DNA from: Takakia lepidozioides
Taxonomy: Eukaryota; Streptophyta; Takakiopsida; Takakiales; Takakiaceae
Length of the DNA stretch: 64,000 bases
Direction of reading: 5' to 3'
NCBI GenBank assembly: GCA_030704615.1
Contig: CM060732.1
Coordinates: 77,421,053-77,485,052, forward strand
In this document: positions 35,456 to 46,663 of the stretch, piece after piece
How positions within the stretch are numbered: the first letter of the stretch is position 1
Layout: each line of letters starts with the position of its first letter
Program-made: the position numbers and the translations under genes
The notes under the pieces: generated by a model
The model's input: the letters and a program-made list of their open reading frames with translations, nothing else
What the model was told of the DNA's origin: nothing
Databases searched by the model: none

Positions 35456-36499
35456 TCATGACAATTTCCTATGATATGAAGTTTGGAGGGGTAGTCTTTC
35501 TTTGCTTGATCAACCGTTATAATTTCAGCGCTGCAATAGTAGATTTGCGTGTTTTTTTTGCATTGCCTAGCCATGGTAGGTGGGTATCCAACCCTAAGGT
35601 GGGCTTGCTGGGATTTGGCCCAAGCTCCGGAATCTGCCTAGGCCCTTAACTTACTAGCTTTTAGCTCATGAGGTTGATGTCCCACACAGCCTTGCCCAAT
35701 GTTGTGTGTAGGAGCAGACAGTTGGCCGGTACACCAAGCAAGTTGTATCTTGTTGATTGATCATCTGTTTGAGTGCAGTACTTGAATGACAAACAAATGT
35801 CTACAGTGGTGCCCACCTAACCACCAAAACTAGCTTTTCTGCTCTGCTGCCCCTCAACCTTACAGACCCCACCCCCCCAAAAAAATTAGTTTATTTCTTT
35901 AAACAGAAATTAAATACATTTCTTAGAATAATATTGGCATTGCTTCCATTTTTGTAATATTGTCTAAACTACATCTATATTGAACGGTAAATGGTCTCAG
36001 TTCCTTTTCTTGGGGAGAACGAAAGAACAAAACTAAAGAGGGTAGGTCTGGTTGTTGTCCAAATAAATACTTCAATGAAGATAATACTCACGTTGATCGT
36101 CCAATGAAAAACGAGGAAATAATTTCTGGTTTAATTGTTATATGGAGTGTTTTTATTCTTTTATTTTATTAAAAAAAACAGGGGACAGTGGCCCTGAAAT
36201 TCATTTTTCAAAAGTAGCTGGCGGGATAACCTGTGTATGCCCATGTGGCGAAAATAACCAGATGTCATGTTTTGACTGATTGCTATATGACATGTGGCAT
36301 GTAAAATGGATCCAAGATGGCGTGATCAGGCACCCGATATCCCCACCGTTGCATTATGGTGAATTTTTCGAATTCTACCCCACCTTAAGACCTGAACTAA
36401 TTTTCCTCCTACTTAATTCCTGTGTACAAATAGCTCAGTCATTTGCAATTCAAAATATGGCTATTTTTCTCATCTCTTCCATTGTTTGGGCCTGCCTTC
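35456..36499. other. No feature recognised
   Basis: AT-rich spacer without a supported gene. The plus frame at 36280-36672 overlaps the start of the tandem repeat and is not considered coding. Confidence 0.4.
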
Positions 36500-37450
36500 T
36501 CAAGGCTGCAGGACTACTACGCAAGGGTTTTCGGAATGTGGTACTGCTTCCGAAAATTGGCAAGCGGGAGACTTTGTATACAAAGGTTCCACTTGGATTA
36601 GTGTGTAGAATTTGGGATTTTTTGGCACGACTACGCAAAGGGTTTATGGAAATTGGAAAGCTAGTGAGTTGAAGATGGAACATGTCATCTTATAGATAAA
36701 TATATGTACATGATGTAGTTCATACGTCTAGTTGGTGCATGTTTGATAGGTGAGACTATGCACAGAGACACATTGCTCGGCAATGGTAAAGTTAAGGGTT
36801 TCATCCATCATGAGCCTTTCAATACAAAGATGCCACCTGGATTACTGCAGAATTTGGGACTTTGTTACAAGTATTCTTATATTCATGCCGTAATTATGTA
36901 AATCACTTTACAACCGATTAGTAATTTATACAACAAGGTAGGGCTTGCGTGAATTCCATGCATTTGGTGGCCCAAGACTATACACAAGGGGTTTTTGGAG
37001 TATAGTATTGATTCTAAAAATTTGCACATCCATATTTATAGATGAAATAGTTAAACATTGATGTAGTTCATCCGGTCAAGTTGGTGCATGTTTGATCGGT
37101 CAAGCAATACATTCTTCAGTAATGGTGCAGAATTAGGGTTTCATCCAGTAGGAGACTTTCTATACAAAAATGCCACCTGGATTAGTGCATATAATTTGAA
37201 ATCGCTTTACGCCCATTAATTAGCAATTTGTAACAATAATGTAATATATGACACCACCAGAAGGAAGCATAAATTATGGTGTCATAAGGGCTACTGCTTC
37301 CTGCTGAAAGGTGGACACCTTTGTGACACTGAACGGTGGATTGAACGCACAACCACTTCTGAGGTGGTATGTTCCCATTTACCACTGAGCTACAACTTGG
37401 TTGTCTAGTAATTTATACAAACAACAGCTTGCATGAATTCCATGCATTTA
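36500..37450. repeat. Degenerate ~350-bp tandem repeat, about three units
   Basis: Units share, in order, gttggtgcatgtttgat, a gggtttcatcca block, tacaaa-atgccacctggatta, a ttagtaatttatacaa block and tgaattccatgcattt. The third unit is interrupted by the SINE at 37250-37405, after which the unit resumes. Confidence 0.6.
37250..37405 (-). mobile_element. tRNA-derived SINE, copy 1
   Basis: On the minus strand the element begins with GTTGTAGCTCAGTGGTAAA (A box TAGCTCAGTGGT) and has GTTCAATCC (B box) about 45 nt later, a Pol III promoter layout. The body ends in a gacacc-type terminus. It is collinear with 58024-58192. It interrupts a tandem-repeat unit, and a ttAGtAATTT-like string on both sides may be the target duplication. 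Confidence 0.75.
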
Positions 37451-37504
37451 ATGTTGAAGCTTCATATCCCACCGCTACAATTGGTGTTTTTTTAAATTAA
37501 AATA

Positions 37505-37620
37505 ATAATAATAATAGAGGAAGCCCTTTGGAGCTTTATTAAAATTATTGAAGGGAAAAAAATTAAAACCCTTGTAGCCCGAAAGGCCGCCTTAAGGCCC
37601 AAACACAGGGGGAGCCGTGA
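37505..37620 (-). repeat. Short dispersed 3'-tail repeat, copy 1
   Basis: The minus strand reads a ggcggcc-tttcgggct block, then agggttttaatttttttccc, ttcaata and aataaagctccaaagggctt. Copies on the plus strand are at about 60179-60262, 60842-61030 (partial) and 61977-62068. This is probably the 3' end of a LINE or SINE family. Confidence 0.6.
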
Positions 37621-38310
37621 CGGATAACTCGGAGAATGATAACGTCTGATCAATGAGAAACAAAGAATGCGAACATTCTAGAAGCGGGTTGGAACCGGAG
37701 CCCAAGGAACTGGCCTTCCATGGGGAGAGGTAAACAATGAACAGCCTAAGAGGCTACAGAGAGTGTGGACTGTGAATGTGGAAGTGTGTGCCTAACAAAA
37801 GAGAATGACAGCGGGGAGAAGACTACAATCTGGGCACTCTATATCTATGGTAGCAGAGTCTAGTCTTGGTAAGAGATTTTGACATGTGTCCAGTTAACCC
37901 TTAAAGGACGAGCTAACTTTTGGTGGGCCCACTAAAAAAAGTGTATATACACTTATGGATGGGGGTGTAACTTCTTACCCCCAATCATCCAGGGGGGTGA
38001 ACCTTACACTTATGTGCATATCTACTATGTACACGTCCTGTAAAAAATGTAGGCAAATTGACCATTGCATTTGGGAGATTATAACAAAATAATATGCCCC
38101 AATTTGTAAATGTATTCAAAAATTACATGAATGGTTTCACCATAAAATTACAGTCTCGAGTTGAATCATCCTAGACAAAGGCCCTCCATAATCTGATTAT
38201 ATGGCACCTAAATCACTGCCTCCCACAAAAATCAGACCAAAACTCCAAAAATTCAAATAGGCTACTTTGTATGTGAAATCTGGGGGGTCAAATTGTCTTG
38301 TTTTGGCTTT

Positions 38311-38394
38311 GTCGTGCGCACACATATCGCTACACAACTACATCGCTGTCCAAACCACGCCACACATATATGCACAATAAAGTAGTCTGCCACA
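38311..38394 (-). repeat. 84-bp terminal LTR piece of element M
   Basis: It matches 38756-38839 (the first 84 bp of the LTR in element sense) at all but 3 positions. It lies outside the complete LTR, separated from it by a single A. Together with the 360-bp block at the far end (56846-57205) it sums exactly to one 444-bp LTR. Confidence 0.85.
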
Positions 38395-38395
38395 A

Positions 38396-38839
38396 TGATA
38401 AACAAGCTAAAAGGGCACACACTCTCAACACAAGAAATATGAAATCCATCGCTATCACTCTTTAAAATAGAAGTCGAGCCAGGGGCACCCCAAGCTATGG
38501 GGACTCCACCCCACAACAACCTACACTCCCATCATAAGCACACTCAGATCTAAACGCATGAAGGAGCTCGGTCGCGCAGGCTCAACTCGAGAGAGCTGAG
38601 CTGCGCGACTGACGCTCTCGTGAAGATAAGGTAGTTCAGGTGTCAAGCTCAAACTTAACACCTGACTTAACACTTGAACTAAATCCAAGTGTTAAATACA
38701 AATAACTAGTTTTATTCTAGTTAGTTTCACACTGTGCTTATTTAACTTGACAGCTGTCGTGCGCATACATATCGCTACACAACTACATCGTTGTCCAAAC
38801 CACACCACACATATATGCACAATAAAGTAGTCTGCCACA
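38396..38839 (-). repeat. Complete 3' LTR of element M
   Basis: In element sense it runs TGTGGCAGAC ... GTTTATCA, with canonical TG/CA ends. It is preceded by the purine-rich ctaggggggcga, a polypurine tract that fixes the boundary. A strong hairpin lies at 38571-38609. Confidence 0.85.
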
Positions 38840-39099
38840 ATCGCCCCCCTAGCTGGTGGATAGGTCCCTCTACCTCCAGATAGCTACAAGATGTAATAGC
38901 CACAGCCGTCCTAAGTCCCCTATCACTGTCCCTATTGTACTCAAATTCTATAGACCAAGAGGCCGGGTACAAGAGTAGCCCCATCGTTAGTCGCCGTCTT
39001 GCAATCTGTGAACTTGAGCCAGGACCTCGTGTGTTCAAGGTCACCTAGTAGCTGGGCCTTGCGTTTCTTGTTAGTCTTCCATGGTTGTATCCACTCCCA

Positions 39100-41938
39100 C
39101 TATCCAATGCAATGTGGACATAACCAATCCCCATCCGGAACCATCTCAAGAGGTGGTGTCAAGCATCCCATATGCCAACCTCTAGAGCATCGATCACACA
39201 CCAGCATGGTGGCTGCCCCTCTAGCAGACCCACACAACATGCACCTCAAACCTGCAGATATCACTGCCAGGTTTGGGTCAATCCTGCCATCGACATTCGG
39301 AAGGTGACATGGCGCACAATTACGCACATGGTCCTTCCAAGTTATGCCATCCCGACCCTCCAAGACCAAGACGCCTGAGGGCAAGACCTCTCGAACCCTC
39401 AAAATAACACGTCCTGCAGTCACATCCAGGGTCGTAGGAGCAGTCTGCTGCAGATAGACATAGTCACCAGGGTTGAATCTCCGAACCCCAGGACGATAGC
39501 CCCCACCACGTATGGTAGCATACCTCAACGTATCATGGTGTTGTGCAATGGCAAGGTTTTCGAAAGCCATGGGCATGACTTTCTTGAACAACTCTGCACG
39601 CTGCTCACATGCACGTGCCCACACGTCCGGATTGTCAAGGTTAAGAACTGCAGCAGCTTCTCTGCGAATGGATGTAGGCAAATCCGGCTCTCGGCCAAAG
39701 AGAAGAAAGTATGGTGAGAAGGAGGCAAGTGATGCTTGCCTTATCAGGCAATGGAACCAACTCAATCCACTTGGAGAAGTGCTCCACCATCACCAACACG
39801 TACTTGTTGTGGCGCATGGTCAGTGGCAACGGCCCTATAAAGTCAAGACTCCACCTGTAGCCCAATCCCATGATCGGAAGAGGGTGCAATTGTGGAGTAG
39901 GGGCGTTGAATGAAGCACGCACCCTGTCACACACCATGTACCTAGCCACAAATTGTTGCACCTCTGTGTGCATACCACGCCACCAATACTGCCCCTGCAG
40001 TAGACTATGAGTGCGTCGCACCCCAAAATGCCCCAACTCCTCATGGGTATGCCGCACTAACCGTGCCCGCTGTGTTGGGTGAGGCACAATCCTCACTCGA
40101 CCATCCTCCCACACTCGGAGCAAGTGTGTCCCCTCCCACCTGAACCTCTTGGCTCGTTGTAGGATCCGATCCCTCTCCTTGGCAGTCACAGTGGCTGCCG
40201 TGTCTCCAGTGCGGAGGTAGTCCAACACAACTAAATCCTCATGTATATCTTTGGCGCCACCTTGCTCATTGCTGGCCTTAGGGTCCTCAGACACTTGATC
40301 CACAGTCATCCCTGTTGCAGGTCCAACCTGGCCTTCCGCTGCCAAGATACATAGAAATGCAGATGCATGCCATCCGGGCACCATCTCCTCGTCCGTCTCA
40401 CCATGCCACCGAGCTCCAGTGTCATCCTGTTGGCTCGTGCATGGATTGCGACTCAACCCATCTGCATTGCGATTGACCAAACCCGGTCGATGCACCACCT
40501 GAAAGTCATACTCTCAAAGGATGAATGCCCACCGTGCAAGCTTCCCCGTAAGCTTGTCTGACTCCATCAACCACTTGAGTGGTTGGTGATCCGTGACAAG
40601 GGTGAAGAGATTGCCGTATAGATAGCACCTGAAGTGTGCCACGGCCCACACTGCAGCTAAGCATTCTCCCTCATATGAGCTATACTTAGATTCTGCAGCG
40701 TTGTTCGAGCGGCTAGCATAAGCCACTACGAACTCTCTTCCCTCATCATCCACCTGTGTGAGCACCGCTCCAAGCCCCAGCATGCTCCAATCTGTATGCA
40801 GCTGAAAAGGACGCCCCCTGATAGGTCGTCTCAAGATGGGCGCCGAGGTCAACCTCGCCTTGAGCTCTTGAAAAGCTTGTTCTTGCTCATCTTCACACTG
40901 CCACTCCTGGTCCACCTTGGTCAGCTTGGTTAGAGCCTTTGCAATGGCACTGAATCCCTTAACAAACCGTCTATAATAGTTTACTAACCCCATGAAATCT
41001 CGAACTCGGCTCACATCTGTGGGGCGTGGAACCTGTGCAATGGACTCTACCTTAGTTTGCTGTACCCCCAATCCTCCAGGATATATCATGTGACCCAGAT
41101 ACTCAATCTGGTTGTGGAAAAACTTGCACTTTCCCGGATGTAACTTCAATCCGTGCGCCCTCAAGCGCTCAATTACCCCCTGAAGGTGTCTCTCATGCTC
41201 CTCCACCGTAGCACTAAAGATGATGATGTCATCTATGTAGCACCGAGCAAACTCCACCCCTGCTAGAATCCTGTCCATGACTCTTTGAAACTCAGCGGGA
41301 GAGTTTTTAAGCCCAAATGGTAAGAACCGCCACTGGTATAGGCAATCCTTCCCGTGCTTATTGATCCCCCAGAATGTCGTCTTTTGCTTATCCGCCTCCT
41401 TAATCGGCAACTGGTGATATCCGGATCGTAAATCCAACGTGCTAAAGACCTTGGAATGCCCAATGGCATCAAAGATCTCCTCTGGTGTCGGCATGGCATA
41501 CCTATCGGACTTGGTCTGACGATTTACAGGCCGGTAATCACCGCACATACGTCTCTCCGTCCAATTGCCATAGACATCCTTCTTAGCTGGCATCACTGTG
41601 GCTGAAGCATACTCTCCACCAGAGAGCTCCACCAAACCTGCCTCCCAGAGATCTTGAGTCCTCATCTGAATCAAAGACCTCTCCATGTCACTGTATCTAT
41701 AGGGTCTCCGAAAGATTGGCGTGTCAGTAGCCAATTCAATGCGAATCTCTTGACCCTTCAGTGCTCCCAAGTCCTTCAAACTGAAGGCAAAGCAATTCCT
41801 GTAAGCCCTCAGGAACCGCCGTATACGTCGTCTCTCTCCTCCGGTGACAATGGGTCCAATGTCAAGCTCCCAATTGTCCTCCGTAACTGCAACCTTAAGT
41901 CCAGTGGGCTTAGAGGTAGAGGACGCGTCCCGTGGTTG
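39100..41938 (-). pseudogene. Element M pol: reverse transcriptase, RNase H, integrase, PHD finger
   Basis: The frame continues from the UAG at 41939. RT is recognisable by [40 protein letters not shown] and the catalytic YIDD. RNase H follows with LHTDWSMLGLGAVLTQ and TDHQPLKWL. A TGA at 40514-40516 interrupts just before EYDFQVVHRPGLVN. Integrase has its N-terminal HHCC region (second-to-last Cys replaced by Tyr) and the first catalytic Asp (SLDFIGPLP). A deletion and frameshift at about 39740 then joins it to ASLASFSPYFLLFGREPDLP, removing the other two DDE residues. The C-terminus is a PHD finger (39100-39265): CMLCG, CDRC, GWHMGC, DWLCPHC, a complete C4HC3 zinc pattern. PHD fingers read histone tails, so it probably replaces the chromodomain as a targeting module. 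Confidence 0.88.
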
Positions 41939-41941
41939 CTA
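41939..41941 (-). promoter_or_regulatory. Putative readthrough stop, methyltransferase/RT junction
   Basis: UAG followed by CAA CCA, matching the CARYYA context that permits readthrough in tobacco mosaic virus. The frame before (ending AQEVAA) and after (QPRDASSTSKPTGLK... leading into RT) is the same and open. Confidence 0.6.
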
Positions 41942-44676
41942 TGCTGCAACCTCTTGAGCAGTACTCCCTTCTTGCTCTGTCAATGACAAGGCCTCATCCT
42001 GCCCCATCATGTCATCATTGAGAACCTCCTCAACCCGAGAAGAATCCCCAACCGCATCTATCACAGCTGCCTTGGCTGCCAACTCCTTATGAGCCTCGAG
42101 CACCTCCCACGTGTGCCATGGATGCGGCCTGCACCTTGTGGTCATCACCTGCTCGCCCCCACTCGCTGCCTGTACCATCTCGGTAGGCAGAGAGACCGTG
42201 AAGGGGAGTGTACTGCGTACTCTGCGCTGCTCAGCCATAGCCAAGCTGATAATCCAAGTCAAGCAATTGAGATCCATTGCTTGCCCCAACACCTGACGAC
42301 GTGATGCCTCAAAAAGAGAAGGCACCGCCGTGGTCCCAGTGGAAAACCCCATAGCCCGCTCTCGCTCGTCGGCATTAGGCTCCACTAACTGTTGCAACAG
42401 AGCATCCCACAGGAGGCCAGGTCCACCATCCCGAAAAGCATGGGATCCTGGGAAGCTGAGCAGTGTAGGTAATGCTGCTCGTGGTTGACCCACCCTGTTG
42501 ACCACTGCCAAAGGCGAACGGTCATCGTGTCTCACACGTTGAGACTGCCTCCCTGTGTCCAAAATGCCATCCACAGTGAGATGTGCTAGCCGCTGCACCC
42601 CATCAAATGCACGCTTGAAAAATGCGGGTGGCATCAAGTTAGTCCACCAAAGCCGTGGACGATGAGCCCGTGACCCCACTGCAGCTGCATCCAACAACAC
42701 TGCTGACCCAAGCCACGACCGGACTTGATGCACACTGGCCATCACCCTGGCCCGAGAATCATCCATCAGTGGCACATTCTCTAAGATGTATGCTGGAGAT
42801 ACAGCTTGATGAAGCTGCAAGTAGCGCAAAATCCGCACCATCTCCCAAAACAGACCCGTCCTCGAGTCTCGCAATCCATTTCCATGCCCGGCTGATGAAT
42901 GCCCTTGGCAGGGCCAACCTGCCACTACCAGATTAATGGAACCAACCTGCTCCAAATCCTGCGCCCCCAGCAAAGAAATGTCTGCTGGCAAGGCTTGTTG
43001 GTATCCACGAACTGCAGACACTGGCAACAAAGCAGGGTACTGCTGTACCAACTGAGCAACATGGCGTAGTGAGACGCTCGTGCAGTCTCATCCCTCTCCA
43101 CATACAGGTAACGCCTTACCCGCACACCTGCCTGTAGCACAGCAGCCAATCCGGTGCTGATCCCTCCAAACAAGTCCAGAAGGCAAATGCCTTCATCCGG
43201 ATACTGCCACACAATAGGTGTGGTATCCAAGGGTGACAACTGAGGTGGTCCTGGTGCAATACCCGCACTCTCCTCCTCTCCTGACGGTACAAAAGCCTCT
43301 ACCCAGGCTTGTTGCACCCGTCGATCAGCAACCTGCTGCAAATCCTTGCTCGTACCCCACAATGGAGTGTGAGCAACCATGGCAGGCAACTCCGCCATAC
43401 CATGCATGTCATCCTGCTCTGCTGGAGGTGGCACATCCTCTGCATGGGCATTGCCTTCCAGCAACTCTCTAGGCCAACTAACTGCAGCTGTAAATGCAGC
43501 TAGTGTGGGCATCTTGCCTCGCTGGGCAGCCGCAATACCCCCAATGAATGTCACATGGAGCTGTGCACGACGACCATCCCCTGACTGCCAGCCAGGCCTG
43601 TAGGATGCTGACTCCTCCCAAAAGTCCAGGGTGAAGCCCATGGGGTATAACACTGCCCCACCAACGAGGACATCGTGAGAGACCGCGTCTGTCACAATGG
43701 CCTTGGCTCGCATCACTGAGCCATCTCTAGGATGATCCGGCTGCAGTCTAATGGCCAATTGATGCCGTGTCATGCCCCGAGCCTGCTCTGATCCTCCCAG
43801 AGATGTCTGTATCTGGAAAGGACAAGGCTCCATATCCGCCTCCATGAGGCCCAAACCTGCAATAGCAGCTCTGCCCAACATCAGTGGCTGAGCTCCCGAG
43901 TCCAACAAGACCCGTAGTGGCCGGTACTTCTTGCCTGCCGGTCCACTCAAAGTAAAAATGCCTCTCTGGTTGTCTAACAAGACAACTCCAGGTGTCACCA
44001 TGGCGCGCTCAAAGGCTGGCCTAGCTGGCAGCTCCGTCAACCTGGCAGCTGCAGCTTGCCATGGCGCAGCCGTGGCAGTCTTGACCCTCACATCCGAGGA
44101 TCCCTCTGCCACTACACCTTCCAGTAACTCCGCAGAAGATGAAGTGACCTCCCCACTCTCACAGAGTGTTGCTGCTAGTCTGAACACTGCAACTGGTCTT
44201 ACCCCCGGCGTCGCAATCATGGTTGCCAAGAACAGTGGGGCTTGACACACAGAGGTGGCTGCCCCCAACAACACACCGGCTGCACTAGCCTTGGCAGCAG
44301 GTGTCAGTGCTGCACGTGTAGCTCTCCCCAATGGCATAGAAACCTCCGCCTCGGTAACAGTCGGGCGAGAACTAGGTGCCATGGATGGCGTTGACACTGT
44401 CTCCGCCAAGGTGAATGATTGAGGCAGCCTCGCCTGACGGCTTGCCTCCCCACGTTGTGGATCCAACTCCACCTCTGCACCTCGTGGCTCAGGAACTCGT
44501 GCTGCTCCTCGAGTCACGGCTGCAGCAGACTCCACCTGCTCTTGTGGTAGTGCTGCTCCGCAAATGAATCCCATGCCTCCCATATCTCCTCCCTCAGGAA
44601 CAGGAGGTGGACCATCCCGCCTGGGAGCCAGTACCGCCTGAGCTGTAGCCATGGCAGCGAGCCTCTGCTCTAGCTG
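41939..44676 (-). pseudogene. Element M protease fused to a C5 cytosine DNA methyltransferase
   Basis: The frame continues from the UAG at 44677. After about 240 Ala/Pro-rich residues comes an aspartic protease (VLLDSGAQPLMLG, later HDVLVGGAVLYPMGF). A C5 methyltransferase follows: motif I LLDLFGGISTGLAA (43150-43190), then, after a frameshift at about 43070-43085, motif IV AGWPCQGHSSAGHG with the catalytic Cys, motif VI YILENVP, motif VIII SRAHRPRLWWTN, a motif IX-like ERERAMGFSTGTT and a motif X-like LGQAMDLNCLTWI. All catalytic motifs are present in order. No CXXC, BAH or other targeting domain is seen; the enzyme comes as part of the polyprotein. The frame ends at UAG 41939-41941. The -1 shift needed between motifs I and IV has no obvious slippery site, so a 1-nt deletion is likelier. 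Confidence 0.9.
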
Positions 44677-44679
44677 CTA
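44677..44679 (-). promoter_or_regulatory. Putative readthrough stop, Gag/Pro junction
   Basis: UAG followed by CAG CUA, again CARYYA. The same frame continues through QLEQRLAAMATAQAVLAP into the protease-methyltransferase region, so readthrough would give a Gag-Pro-methyltransferase fusion. Confidence 0.65.
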
Positions 44680-46143
44680 AAGCCGGTTGGCCATGCCTTG
44701 GTCAACACCCTGACCTCCGCGTCCTTGGCCATGTTGAGCTTGCCCTTGGCCTGCACCTCGTGCCCGACCACCTCGTCCTCTCTGGGCTGGTCCACCTTGC
44801 CCTCGGCCACCATTGTTCCCTTGGAACTGGCCTGGGCGCAACTCAGGATGCAAGTCATAACACTGGGCATCTCCATGCCCATGCTTGCCACAATGCCCAC
44901 ACTGCAACTGTGCAGGCTGTACTTGTGCCGACCTTTTGCCACTCTCTGGGCAATCTCTTTTGACATGGGGTCCTCCACATGTCCAACATATCACCCCTCG
45001 TTGTTGTTGGCCTGCAAAAGATGCCACGGGCCTCTGCACCCGAGGTCCCCTGTAAGCTCCATGGAACTTGGGCTGGGCAACCTTGCCCCCCTGACCACGC
45101 TGTTGGGCAAGACCTTGTGCCTGTGGGCTGGCAGCTGCGCCTCGTGCAAGCATGTCCTTGCCAAACCCAATGGTAACAACTCGCTCCTCCACCATGTTGA
45201 GCTCAATCCGCTCAGCCAGCAGAAACACATCTGCTAATGTGGGTTGGGCTGCTTGTAACAGGGTTGCATCCCGTACCCTTCTCTTGAGCTCCTTGTCTAG
45301 AATTCCATACCAAAACTGGATTGCCTGAGCTTCAGTAACCCCTTGGGTCACACTTATCAAGCGCCTCATACGAGTGTACGCCTCTCGCAGGCTCTCACTG
45401 GGTTTGCGCTGGAAGTCTTGCAAACTTCGCAGCTTCTCTATCCGTACACCTTGGTAGTTCCTCCGCAACTCCTGGAAGAACTCCACCACCGGGTTGAATC
45501 TAGGCACATGTGTTGTAGTCGTGGCAGGAAGAGTAGTAGCACCTTTTGAAGTGGTACCACCTGCAGAAGTACCGGCACTACTTGTTCCACTACTAGTGCT
45601 GGTAGTGGGAGATATTGGTACTGATGCAGCTACTGGTCGCGTCGTGCCTCGAGTAATGGAGACGTAGTCATGTGACCAATACATCCTCCACTCCTCAATC
45701 TCTGCTTCATGTCATCGCCTGAATTCGTGGTAATCGTCCATAGGCGGACCTTCCAAATGCTGGAACAGTCCCTTCCACGCCATGAATGGGGTGAATATCT
45801 GTGGATTGCGCATCTGCTGCAAATCACACCAGCTGTCGAACTCCTGGATAAAGTCATCCAACTCGATTGTGCCCACAGCTCCAGAGTACCTACGAGGCCC
45901 CTTGGTAGCTCCATACATCTCTTCCATGTCGTCCCACAACAATGGCGAATGAAACTGCACACCTGTTGATGAAGCCTCCGAGTCTGTGTCTGACTCTGCA
46001 CTAGTTGAGGGTGGAGGTGAAGGTGGTCTGAAACGAACACCTCGTCTGGTGAACCCACTCTCACTGCTACTACCTGTAGCCGTACTCCCCTCAGAACCCA
46101 TGGGTAACTCCGTGATGACACTCACAATGTGTACCTCCCCCAC
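44677..46143 (-). pseudogene. Element M Gag with two zinc knuckles
   Basis: Starts MGEVHIVSVITELPMGSEG. A capsid-like helical region (FFQELRRNYQGVRIEKLRSL, then SESLREAYTRMRRLI) is followed by two zinc knuckles, CWTCGGPHVKRDC (C-x2-C-x3-H-x4-C) and CGHCGKHGHGDAQC (C-x2-C-x4-H-x4-C), and a Gly/Arg/Gln-rich RNA-binding tail. An in-frame TGA at 45712-45714 splits it after HEFRR; the frame continues unchanged as HEAEIEEWRMYWSHDYVS. That TGA could be a CGA codon lost by C-to-T change. The natural end is UAG at 44677. Confidence 0.85.
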
Positions 46144-46663
46144 GTGACACTATAAGGCTCTATTACTAATTCTAATAGTGACACGGGTAGACACCTGTTG
46201 CAGTTTAAGGGTCATATCCCAGTGGCTCAGGGCACTTGCACCTGCATCCACCGCAAGAACTCCTATGGTTGGCTGGTCATCAACCTAGTCTCACCATAGA
46301 AGAAACACTGGTGGTCTTACTGGTCATCACTCCAGCCTCACCACCGACAGCATACTCTAGGATTGACCGGTGATCAAATCCGGCCTAATCCCTATGAAAG
46401 CAAGCGCCCACACAAAAACAACATGGCGCACAGTCAAGCATGCAGGTATTGGGGGGGATCCAAACACAAGAAATCAAAACATCAACACCCCCACACCAAA
46501 ATCCAGCAGCAACGCTGATCCTGCAGAATATCCCAGCCCAAAACCCCAGACTGACTGGCCTCCACCAAGAGAGGCTTTGACAACTACAAGTACAAGGTAA
46601 TGAAAATAGTACAGAGATGGAGGGGAAGAATAGAAGCCCGACCAAGCAAGATCTAATCCTGAT
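46144..46663. other. Element M leader before gag
   Basis: Non-coding. Close to the gag start there is an inverted repeat around gtgtcactattagaattagt. No tRNA primer site is seen here. Confidence 0.45.

Noticed and set aside
42925-44652. Host chromomethylase or DRM gene interrupted by a retrotransposon
   Set aside because: The methyltransferase is in the same frame as the protease upstream, and RT continues in frame downstream after one UAG; it is part of the polyprotein.
39512-45549. Plus-strand ORFs of 60-180 residues
   Set aside because: Antisense shadows of element M coding frames.
41263-46121. Programmed -1 frameshifting as the general gag-pol strategy of element M
   Set aside because: Gag, Pro-methyltransferase and RT are in the same frame, separated by single UAG codons; the only frame changes are at single lesions without slippery sites.
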